Assembly (NCBI GenBank): GCA_902791695.1
Contig: CADAWR010000004.1
Coordinates: 1-64,000, forward strand
Reading direction: 5' to 3'
From: an uncultured Bacteroidota bacterium
GTDB taxonomy: Bacteria > Bacteroidota > Bacteroidia > Bacteroidales > P3
Length of the DNA stretch: 64,000 nucleotides
The position numbers and the translations under genes were made by a program. The number at the start of each line of letters is the position of its first letter. Position 1 is the stretch's first letter. This document shows positions 17,201 through 24,307 of the stretch, one piece after another. Under the pieces are notes generated by a model that saw nothing but the letters and a program-made list of their open reading frames with translations, was not told the DNA's origin and made no database searches.

Positions 17201-20200
17201 ACATCCAGGCCATCCTCACCCCCGGTGACGGCACTGTGGCCCGTGTGACCTGGACAGACACTGTCGGAACCGCATGGCAGGTTTGCCTCGTCCTTGACGG
17301 CGACACCAGCAACATCTACGATGTCACCGACACCACCGCCTACGACTTCACCGAGCTTACCCCCGAAGCCATCTACACCGTCATGGTACGTACCATCTGC
17401 GACGAAGCCAGCGACGACATCAGCGAATGGGTACACGGCACCTTCAACCCCACTGCAAAGGTAGTTGTCGGCACACCCCAGACAACCAACTACTATCTGC
17501 CAACCGAGTCCAATTACAATTACAGCTTGACACAGCAGATCTACACTGCCGCTGAACTTGGCAACACTCCTGGTGCTATCATGAGTGTCGACTTCATGAA
17601 TGGTGGCACGGAGAAGACCCGCAACATCGACGTCTACATGATTAGCACCACTGCCAGCACCATTAGCAGCTTTGTGCCTGTCACTGCCAGCGACCTCGTG
17701 TTCAGCGGCACCGTGACCTTCACACCCAACACATGGACCAGCCTTGTGTTCGACAATCCCTTCATCTACGACGGCACCAGCAACGTTCTCCTCGTTGTTG
17801 ACGACAACAATGGTAGTTATAGCTATGGTCTCGCCTGCTACACCTTCACAGCCGACAACCAGGCCATCTACGTCTACAGCGACGGCACCAACTATAACCC
17901 CTTCGCTCCGAGTAGCTACAGCGGCACAGTGTCAAGTGTGAAGAACTATGTCCGCTTCCTGTTGGGTGAGCCTCCCACCTGTCTGCCTGTCGGCGACCTG
18001 ACGATTGACGACAGCCTGACCACCGCCAACAGCATCACTCTGACCTGGAGCGACACCAACGCTGTCAACAACTACAACATCTACATCATCAATGGCGACA
18101 ACGACTCTCTGATTGGCACCACCACGGAGATGACCTACACCATTACCGACCTTGAAGCCACCACCGCCTACACCTTCGGCGTCGCCGTCAACTGCGGTGA
18201 CGAAGTGTCCACCATGCGCACCGTGAGCGGCAGCACCGACTGCGAAGGCGGCAGCTGCAACATCGAACTTGTGCTTCACGACAGCTACGGTGACGGCTGG
18301 AACGGCAATGCCATCAACGTCATCCAGGGCGGTGAAAGCCTTGGCAGCTACACCATTGATGACGGCTCCTCAGCCAACTACAACGTCAGCGTCTGCAGCG
18401 GCGCCCCGGTAAGCTTCAGCTGGACATCTGGCAGCTATGCGAGCGAGACCAGCTTCGAAATCAAGGACGGTGCCGGCCTGACTGTATACACCTGCACCAG
18501 CGGCAGCTCTCTCAGCGGCACATTCACCACTATCGCCGATCCGTGCCCGAGCTGCTTGCCCGTTGCCGACTTCGAAGTGTCTGAGATTGGCAACCACAGC
18601 GCCATGCTGAGCTGGACCGAACAGGGCGAAGCCACCTCTTGGCAGGTCATGATAGACGGCGACACCACCAACGCTATCACTGTCAACGACACCGAGTATG
18701 AGCTCACCGGTCTTTCTTCCGACAGCAGCTACACTGTGACCGTCCGCGCCATCTGCGACGATGAGGATATGAGTGCCTGGGCTACCGGCATCACCTTCAA
18801 CACCTTGGTTGCATGCCCCACCCCGACAGCCCTCATGGCCGACGTACTGCCAACCTCTGCCGAACTGACTTGGAACGGCTTTGCCGACGCCTACCAGCTC
18901 GAGTACGCTCTTATCCCCGAGAATACCGACACCAACGCCAGCAACGAAGGTATCTGGCTGCAGTATGACAATGGTAACAATTCTAATAATATTGGCAACG
19001 CCAATGGCGGCACCTTCACTTGGGGCACCATGTATCCCGCCGCTATGCTTGCTGGCAACAGCAATCTGACGAAGGTTGCCGTCTATGAGAACTCCTCATA
19101 CCTGACAAGCCCGTACACTGTCAACGTCTATACTGGCGGTACCACTGCCCCCGGCACCTTGGTCGCCACCGAGACAGTTACCCCCATGGGCACCAACGGT
19201 ATTCACGAGGTTAACCTCTCCACCATTGCCAACATCAACCCGAGCGACAACCTGTGGGTTACCGTTACCGCCACCGGCACCTATATTATTGCCGCCTGCA
19301 CTGTAACACCCGTTGACCCCAACAACCAATGGATTGAAGACGGTGGTACTTGGGCAAATATCGGTGACCTGGCAAGCACGCTGGCAAACTACAGCTGGAT
19401 GATTCGCGCCTACGTGGAGCCCGGCTTCGACGAGGATCAGATGACTTGGACCGTTGTAAATAACGTCACTTCACCCTACAACCTCAACAACCTCACTCCG
19501 GAGAGCCACTACGCTGTCCGCGTGAAGGCCGTCTGCGGCACCGATGGTGAGAGCGACTACGCCTACACCACCTTCTTCACCCCCTCGGCCTGCGCCGATG
19601 TTGAGAACATTACCGTCAGCGACATCACCTCTGTTTCCGCCAACCTCAGCTGGCACGGCTATCAGAACAGCTACGATGTGCGTTACAGAGTTCCTGCCCA
19701 CCTGACTCCTATTATGGTTGAAGGTTTCGAGAGCGGTATCCCCGCCACATGGACAACCATTGACGGCGACAACGACAGCAACAACTGGTTTGCTCTCAGC
19801 GACCTCGCAACTATCTATCCCTACTATGCCGATGAAGATGAGAGCTCTCTTGCATGGCAGCACTCTGGCGAGAACGCCGCATGCAGCCCCTCATACGCCA
19901 ATGGCGTAGGCGCCTTCAACAGCTCGCACTGGCTCATCACTCCTCAGCTGAACCTGCAGGGTGTCATGAAGTGCTATGTGGGTAGTGTGCTTTCCTCCTA
20001 TCTTGACTCTTACGAAGTGCTCCTCTCCACCACCGGTATTGATACCTCCAACTTCACCATCACCCTCAAACCGATGGCTACCGCTGCCGCTATCAACAAT
20101 GGCTGGGATGAAGTGAGCATTGACCTGAGCGCATACGAGGGTCAGCAGGGCTACATTGCCATCCACCATGTCTCCAGCGATATGTACTTCCTCGTTGTCG

Positions 20201-21366
20201 ACGACTTCGGCATCTATGGCGACACTATTGACGCCGGTCCTTGGACTGAGATGACTGTAAGCACCGCATCCGCCGCCCTTACTGGTCTCAACCCCGAAAC
20301 CACCTACGAGTATCAGGTGCGTGGTATTTGCGGTGCCGGCCAATATACCGATTGGTCTGAGGCTGCCACATTCACCACCGAGGCTGCCAGCTGCATTGTC
20401 TACGGTGACACCACCACCGCCACGGCTTGCGACAGCTACACTTGGAACGGCCAGGTCTACACTCAGAGCGGTACCTACACCCAGACTCTGACCACCGCCG
20501 CCAACTGCGACAGCATCCTGACGCTCATCCTGACCATCAACAACTCGGTTGCCGTCACCGTCACCGAGAGCGCTGAGACCAGCTACACCTGGAATGGCCA
20601 GACCTACACCGAGAGCGGTGTCTACACATGGACCGGCACCACCGTCGCTGGCTGCGACAGCACCGTGACCCTCGTGCTCACCATCGGTGGTACACAGCCC
20701 ACTACCTACACCGTGACCGTCCACTACGATGCCACGATGGGTAATGTCACTGGCATTCCCACCGGTCCTGTGGCCGCTGGCACTCAGGTGACCCTCACCG
20801 CCAACCCGCTCACCGGTTACCACTTCATGAACTGGAGCACCGGTGACACCACTCGTACCATCACCCTCACCGTGAACAGCGATATCGACATCACTGCCAA
20901 CTTCGAGGCCAACCAGATTGAAGATACCTACACCGTGACCGTCAACTACGATGCCACGATGGGTACTGTCACTGGCATCCCGATGGCTCCTGTGACCGCT
21001 GGCACCGAGGTAACCCTCACCGCCACCGCACTCCCCGGCTTCGCCTTCGTGAACTGGAGCACCGGTGACACCACCGCCACCATCACCATCACGGTGACCG
21101 CCAACATCGAGATTACCGCTAACTTCAGGTCCCTCGATGGTATCGAGGACGCCGACATGAACAATGTCAGCATCTTCAGCGCCAACAGCACCATCTACGT
21201 GAAGGGTGCCGAGGGCCAGAACATCTACATCTACGACCTCAACGGCCGCACCATCGCCACCAAGCTCAACGCCACCGAGACCATGGAGATACCCATGGAG
21301 CAGACTGGTGTGTACCTGGTCCGCGTCGGCAACGCCTCCGCCAAACGCGTCATCGTGATGCGCTAA
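14293..21366 (+). CDS. giant multi-domain surface protein (FnIII repeats, T9SS type-A sorting domain)
   Basis: 2357 residues; signal peptide MQKFLRTLMLAALLLPFASQAQ. Order: jelly-roll/MAM-like domain (~24-165); about ten fibronectin-III modules from ~170 to ~2030, each ending in a 'Y.V.V.A.CG' strand; two related jelly-roll modules (~700-875 and ~1057-1228); a DSYGDGWNG module (~1319-1415); a third jelly-roll inside FnIII no. 9 (~1550-1710); a cleaved-adhesin-like domain (FESGIPATWTTIDGDNDS ... VVDDFGIYGD, ~1805-1980) inside FnIII no. 10; two 'CDSYTWNG' modules (~2034-2130); two InlB B-like repeats (YTVTV-YDATMG-V-GIP, ~2137-2280); and a type-A Por-secretion tail (GQNIYIYDLNGRTIA ... TGVYLVRVGNASAKRVIVMR). 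Inferred to be surface-anchored by T9SS, with a role in adhesion or glycan contact. No catalytic motif was seen. A strong terminator follows. Confidence 0.9.
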   Translation: MQKFLRTLMLAALLLPFASQAQNIQTFDFEDQVIPAEWTNDATYAWVTTNAAHNSGSYCIKSGNGGVSNSTSTITATFTFVGDGTISFAARCSCEQSDPSYDWDYGTFYIDGVQQGAKIINSSSFTVYSYEIEAGIHTFSWKYKKDGSVNSNDDCLYIDDVVVDLGVASSCAKPLAASVSMATTTTISIEWVDPSASAWLVYLYENDTVLVDGYPMAAADTTFTFENLTANTPYKMGVAANCGDEISAIRYVNGRTACGAVTEFPWEETFETYNSGNLTIPCWVNEHISGNGTSIFKVYTSTNGSNSTHQLQLPDMSNGTMTKLVLPYMELPEDSTYLFSIDIYRNTTSYPNEGVRVYASTNGEITGATELGFLHRNYQQTDGNVVTAETSSNWYTYEFIIPFNGPCYIILRGESSYGASTYMDNLKVKKAPNCLKPTMLTASGITARTATLNWVPGNATDYQVEYRPTNDTTWIIEAVSEDSTITLTGLTPETSYKVRVKGMCSDEESEYTPEISFTTTVACFPPSNVRAELTSLYSTVNLAWTDTLAGTWELRYWTGTDTSDIIEVNDTTYTLEDLEQNTNYRFQVRANCGDEDGYSVWTPANGRSFTTPLACEVPTELSAVLTPGNGTVATINWVDTVAAAWQLCFNGDTNNIIDVTETTFDFDTLTPETTYTIKVRANCGDDVSPWSSSISFTPTNSYNYTVADGTTTNSYVPVYGFYADAYQRIQTVYPAASIATLAGSDITGLTYYLSSPASEAWTGTFTVKMMEVTDATLSAFNTATDNEPVLYTGTLDATGTTMTITLSQPYTYAGGNLLIEVNETVTGNYKSSSFYGVSATGASQQGYDYDSWTGITGSAQNFIPKTTFSFEPGVITDCTRPDSLTVSDVDAHSATFDWQGEASEYLLQYKQADATDWTEVSNVSAPYTLTGLQQNTAYSARVKAICGSDTSMASFAVSFTTTISCPAPTNIQAILTPGDGTVARVTWTDTVGTAWQVCLVLDGDTSNIYDVTDTTAYDFTELTPEAIYTVMVRTICDEASDDISEWVHGTFNPTAKVVVGTPQTTNYYLPTESNYNYSLTQQIYTAAELGNTPGAIMSVDFMNGGTEKTRNIDVYMISTTASTISSFVPVTASDLVFSGTVTFTPNTWTSLVFDNPFIYDGTSNVLLVVDDNNGSYSYGLACYTFTADNQAIYVYSDGTNYNPFAPSSYSGTVSSVKNYVRFLLGEPPTCLPVGDLTIDDSLTTANSITLTWSDTNAVNNYNIYIINGDNDSLIGTTTEMTYTITDLEATTAYTFGVAVNCGDEVSTMRTVSGSTDCEGGSCNIELVLHDSYGDGWNGNAINVIQGGESLGSYTIDDGSSANYNVSVCSGAPVSFSWTSGSYASETSFEIKDGAGLTVYTCTSGSSLSGTFTTIADPCPSCLPVADFEVSEIGNHSAMLSWTEQGEATSWQVMIDGDTTNAITVNDTEYELTGLSSDSSYTVTVRAICDDEDMSAWATGITFNTLVACPTPTALMADVLPTSAELTWNGFADAYQLEYALIPENTDTNASNEGIWLQYDNGNNSNNIGNANGGTFTWGTMYPAAMLAGNSNLTKVAVYENSSYLTSPYTVNVYTGGTTAPGTLVATETVTPMGTNGIHEVNLSTIANINPSDNLWVTVTATGTYIIAACTVTPVDPNNQWIEDGGTWANIGDLASTLANYSWMIRAYVEPGFDEDQMTWTVVNNVTSPYNLNNLTPESHYAVRVKAVCGTDGESDYAYTTFFTPSACADVENITVSDITSVSANLSWHGYQNSYDVRYRVPAHLTPIMVEGFESGIPATWTTIDGDNDSNNWFALSDLATIYPYYADEDESSLAWQHSGENAACSPSYANGVGAFNSSHWLITPQLNLQGVMKCYVGSVLSSYLDSYEVLLSTTGIDTSNFTITLKPMATAAAINNGWDEVSIDLSAYEGQQGYIAIHHVSSDMYFLVVDDFGIYGDTIDAGPWTEMTVSTASAALTGLNPETTYEYQVRGICGAGQYTDWSEAATFTTEAASCIVYGDTTTATACDSYTWNGQVYTQSGTYTQTLTTAANCDSILTLILTINNSVAVTVTESAETSYTWNGQTYTESGVYTWTGTTVAGCDSTVTLVLTIGGTQPTTYTVTVHYDATMGNVTGIPTGPVAAGTQVTLTANPLTGYHFMNWSTGDTTRTITLTVNSDIDITANFEANQIEDTYTVTVNYDATMGTVTGIPMAPVTAGTEVTLTATALPGFAFVNWSTGDTTATITITVTANIEITANFRSLDGIEDADMNNVSIFSANSTIYVKGAEGQNIYIYDLNGRTIATKLNATETMEIPMEQTGVYLVRVGNASAKRVIVMR

Positions 21367-21390
21367 GCGATAGAGTAACACTCTAATTTG

Positions 21391-21429
21391 AGTCAGGGGC
21401 TCCCGATCGGGAGCCCCTGACTGTTTTTT
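21391..21429 (+). terminator. Rho-independent terminator after the giant cargo gene
   Basis: Positions 21391-21422 form a perfect 32-nt palindrome (16-bp potential stem, G+C-rich, GATC centre), followed by TGTTTTTT. It starts 24 nt after the stop codon. Confidence 0.93.
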
Positions 21430-21480
21430 CCCCAAAAAACACACAATAAAAAATAAAAACAGTCGTTAATTCTCTACAAT

Positions 21481-21552
21481 TTAAAGGTCTTAAAGACCTT
21501 AAAGACCTTAAAGACCTTAAAGACCTTAAGGACCCTAAGGACCCTAAAGACC
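21481..21552 (+). repeat. 9-nt tandem array C upstream of four-helix gene 2
   Basis: Eight 9-nt units, consensus TTAAAGACC with TTAAGGACC/CTAAAGACC variants. The first unit (TTAAAGGTC) is in reverse orientation, so the array opens with a small inverted repeat AAGGTCTT/AAGACCTT. The last unit runs directly into the leader CTAAAAAAAAC. Confidence 0.95.
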
Positions 21553-21563
21553 CTAAAAAAAAC
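21553..21563 (+). promoter_or_regulatory. conserved leader CTAAAAAAAAC before four-helix gene 2
   Basis: Identical to the 11-mer before the other four-helix gene (11656-11666, minus), here 9 nt before ATG 21573. No good TAnnTTTG promoter is visible between the terminator at 21429 and this gene. Confidence 0.6.
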
Positions 21564-21572
21564 AATCACATC

Positions 21573-22118
21573 ATGGATAAACTAATCCGGCCAAGCGGCA
21601 ACTATCGCAAGCTGCTATCCTATCAAAAGACGGAGGTTATCTACGAAATGACCTACTACTTCTGCCAGAAATATCTGCAGAAGGGAGACCGGACAGTAGA
21701 TCAGATGGTGCAAGCGGCACGGTCGGGAAAGCAGAATATCATAGAGGGCTGTGCGGCATCATCAACGTCGGCCAAGACAGAGATTAAGTTGGTGAACGTT
21801 GCTAAGGCAAGCCTACAGGAACTGCTCGAAGACTACCAAGACTACCTGAAAACACGTGGCCACAGGCAATGGGAAGAAGGCTCGACAGAATGGGAAGCTA
21901 TGCGACAGTTAGGCAGAGAGCATAATGATGCCTCATTCTTCATGAACCTCTGTGCCTCAAGACCGCCAGAGACAATTGCCAACATGGCCATAATCCTTAT
22001 ACACCAAGCCGATTATCTGCTTTTTAAACAATTAGAGCGCTTAGGTCGCGACTTTGCCGAAGGCGGAGGCTTTTCAGAGCGAATGACCCGAATAAGAAAA
22101 GAAAACAGAGGCTACTAA
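21573..22118 (+). CDS. four-helix-bundle (S23/IVP-like, 'suffix domain' type) protein
   Basis: 181 residues: LIRPSGNYRKLLSYQKTEV, then GDRTVDQMVQAARSGKQNIIEG, EIKLVNVAKASLQELLEDYQDYL, and a C-terminal helix with DFAEGGGFSERMTRIRKENR. It is a paralogue of the protein at 10973-11647, sharing the central motif nearly unchanged and the C-terminal 'EGG..ERMT..R' motif, but it lacks that protein's coiled coil. The family includes proteins encoded by rRNA intervening sequences and Avd-like bundles. The basic surface suggests nucleic-acid binding (inferred). It sits between 9-nt arrays C and D; with no terminator before glnA, read-through is possible. Confidence 0.87.
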   Translation: MDKLIRPSGNYRKLLSYQKTEVIYEMTYYFCQKYLQKGDRTVDQMVQAARSGKQNIIEGCAASSTSAKTEIKLVNVAKASLQELLEDYQDYLKTRGHRQWEEGSTEWEAMRQLGREHNDASFFMNLCASRPPETIANMAIILIHQADYLLFKQLERLGRDFAEGGGFSERMTRIRKENRGY

Positions 22119-22135
22119 GAAGCCCCCTAGAGTCT

Positions 22136-22297
22136 CCAAAGACCTTAAAGACCTTAAAGACCTTAAAGACCTTAAGGACCCTAAAGACCTTAAAGACCTT
22201 AAGGACCCTAAGGACCCTAAAGACCTTAAAGACCTTAAAGACCTTAAGGACCCTAAAGACCCTAAAGACCTTAAAGACCTTAAGGACCCTAAAGACC
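22136..22297 (+). repeat. 9-nt tandem array D between four-helix gene 2 and glnA
   Basis: Eighteen uninterrupted 9-nt units (162 nt), TTAAAGACC with TTAAGGACC, CTAAAGACC and CTAAGGACC variants, all in one orientation. It begins 17 nt after the four-helix stop and ends 40 nt before glnA. The right arm of array E also has eighteen units. Confidence 0.96.
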
Positions 22298-22337
22298 CTA
22301 TAAAGAAACAAACAAACACATAAAAACAACACCATAT

Positions 22338-23843
22338 ATGACACAAGAACAACTGAAGTTCAACCCCAATCCACTGGTGGCTTTCCTGCAGAAACCGCAG
22401 GCCGAGTTCACCAAACAAGATATCCTCAAGATCATCGAGGAATTCCAGATAGAGATGATCAACTTCCGCTACATGGCTGACGACGGGCGTCTGCACACGC
22501 TCAATTTCGTCATCCAGAGCCTGGAGCACGCCGACGAGGTGCTAACCAGCGGCGAACGCGTGGACGGCAGCTCGCTGTTCCCCTACATCGAGGCCGGCAA
22601 CTCGGACCTCTATGTCATACCGCGCTTCCGCACGGCTTTCCTCGACCCCTTCACCGAGGTACCCACACTCGACCTGCTGTGCTCGTTCTACACCAAGGAC
22701 GGCGAGCCTTTCGCCATGGCCCCCGAATACACGCTGCAGAAGGCCGGACGCGCCTTCCGCGAGGCTACAGGCGGCATGGAGTTCGAGGTGATGGGTGAGC
22801 TGGAATACTACGTCATAGCTCCCAAGGAGGATGACTACATGCCTGAGGACCAGCACGGCTACCATGTGAGCATGCCCTTCTGCAAGTTCGAGGAGTTCCG
22901 CACCGAGGCCATGCGTATGATTGCTGCCGCCGGCGGCGAGATCAAGTACGGCCACAGCGAGGTGGGCAACTTCACCCATGGCGAAATGATGTACGAGCAG
23001 AACGAGATTGAGTTCCTGCCCACACAGCTTGAGCGCGCCGCCGACCAGCTGGTGATAGCCAAGTGGATGATGCGCGAGCTGGGCTACAAGTACGGCATCA
23101 CAGTCACCTTCGCCCCCAAGATTACCGTCGGCAAGGCCGGCAGCGGAATGCATGTGCACACCCGCGTGAGCAAAGACGGCAAGAACATGTACGTGGGCGC
23201 CGACGGCCTGAGCGAGACGGCCATGAAGACCATGGCGGGCATACTGTCGCTGGCAGGTTCCCTCACCGCCTTCGGCAACACCAACCCCACCAGCTACTTC
23301 CGCCTGGTGCCGCATCAGGAGGCCCCCACGAACATCTGCTGGGGCGACCGCAACCGCAGCGCCATGGTGCGCGTGCCGCTGGGCTGGAGCAAGAGCGCCG
23401 GTAACATGATGGCCCACGCCAACCCGCTGGAGGCAAAAGACAAGGTGGACTTCAGCCGCAAGCAGACCATAGAGCTGCGCACGCCCGACGGCTCGGCCAA
23501 CGTGTACCTGCTGCTCGCCGGCATGGCAGTGGCGGCACGTCACGGCTTCGAGATGGAGAACGCCGTGCAGTATGCCAAAGACCGTTATGTGAGCGTCAAC
23601 ATCTTCGAGCACGAAGAAGTGCTGGCCAAGCTCGATGTGCTGCCCGACAGCTGCGCCGCCAGCGCCGACCTGCTGGAGAAAGACCGTGCGGTGTATGAGC
23701 AGGACGGTATCTTCGCCCCGCAACTCATCGACGGCATCATCAAAGAGCTGCGCGCCTTCAACGACCGCACCCTGCGCGCCGACATAGGCAAAGACCCGCA
23801 GAAAACCCTCGAGCTCGTCGAGAGCTTCATACATTGCGGATGA
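22338..23843 (+). CDS. glnA: glutamine synthetase
   Basis: 501 residues, a GS-type enzyme making glutamine from glutamate, ammonia and ATP. It has an N-terminal beta-grasp region (EMINFRYMADDGRLHTLNF) and the catalytic domain: FEVMGELEYYV, NEIEFLPTQLERAADQLVIAK, KAGSGMHVHTRVSKDGKNM, the ATP-site-like NPTSYFRLVPHQEAPTNICWG and RNRSAMVRVP, and an RTPDGSANVYLLLAGM arginine loop. The length is slightly above the usual ~470 for GSI-alpha/beta. It heads an operon, with its stop overlapping the folK start (ATGA). No TAnnTTTG box lies between it and array D, so its promoter may lie upstream of the four-helix gene. Confidence 0.93.
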   Translation: MTQEQLKFNPNPLVAFLQKPQAEFTKQDILKIIEEFQIEMINFRYMADDGRLHTLNFVIQSLEHADEVLTSGERVDGSSLFPYIEAGNSDLYVIPRFRTAFLDPFTEVPTLDLLCSFYTKDGEPFAMAPEYTLQKAGRAFREATGGMEFEVMGELEYYVIAPKEDDYMPEDQHGYHVSMPFCKFEEFRTEAMRMIAAAGGEIKYGHSEVGNFTHGEMMYEQNEIEFLPTQLERAADQLVIAKWMMRELGYKYGITVTFAPKITVGKAGSGMHVHTRVSKDGKNMYVGADGLSETAMKTMAGILSLAGSLTAFGNTNPTSYFRLVPHQEAPTNICWGDRNRSAMVRVPLGWSKSAGNMMAHANPLEAKDKVDFSRKQTIELRTPDGSANVYLLLAGMAVAARHGFEMENAVQYAKDRYVSVNIFEHEEVLAKLDVLPDSCAASADLLEKDRAVYEQDGIFAPQLIDGIIKELRAFNDRTLRADIGKDPQKTLELVESFIHCG

Positions 23844-24307
23844 ACCGAGTGGCACTACTCATAGGCGGTAATCAAGGTAACCGCCAAGCACTGATACAGC
23901 AGGCGACGGCGCTGATACAAGAACGTATCGGCACCGTCGCTGCCGCTTCACGGGTCTATGAGACCGAGCCGTGGGGGGAGTTTGACGCCCCACAGCCCAA
24001 TTTCTTCAACCGTGGACTGCTGGTGGAGACCGCCATGACAGCCCACGAGGTGCTGCACGAGGCGCTGGCCATTGAAGCCGAGCTGGGGCGTGTGCGCAAA
24101 GCAGGCAGCAAGCTGTATAGCAGCCGCCCGATGGACATAGACCTCATCTTCTACAACGACGAGGTGATAGAGTCTGCTGAGCTGACCATCCCCCACCCCC
24201 GCATGCACCTGCGCCAGTTCGTGCTGGAGCCGCTGGCGGAAATCATGCCCGACTACCGCCACCCCGTGCTGGGCCTGACGGTAAAGGAGCTGCTGGAGAA
24301 GATATAG
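23840..24307 (+). CDS. folK: 2-amino-4-hydroxy-6-hydroxymethyldihydropteridine pyrophosphokinase
   Basis: 155 residues from ATG 23840, which overlaps the glnA stop by 4 bp; a TTG two codons upstream is less likely. It transfers pyrophosphate from ATP to the pterin in folate synthesis. HPPK signatures: LLIGGNQGNR at the N-terminus, VYETEPWGEFDAPQPNFFNRGLLVET, and the metal/ATP motif SSRPMDIDLIFYND followed by TIPHPRMHLRQFVLEPLAEI. The length matches the family. It is cytoplasmic and translationally coupled to glnA. Confidence 0.95.
   Translation: MNRVALLIGGNQGNRQALIQQATALIQERIGTVAAASRVYETEPWGEFDAPQPNFFNRGLLVETAMTAHEVLHEALAIEAELGRVRKAGSKLYSSRPMDIDLIFYNDEVIESAELTIPHPRMHLRQFVLEPLAEIMPDYRHPVLGLTVKELLEKI

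Noticed and set aside
21481..22297. Possible CRISPR array
   Set aside because: Units are 9 nt, contiguous, without spacers, and no cas genes are present.
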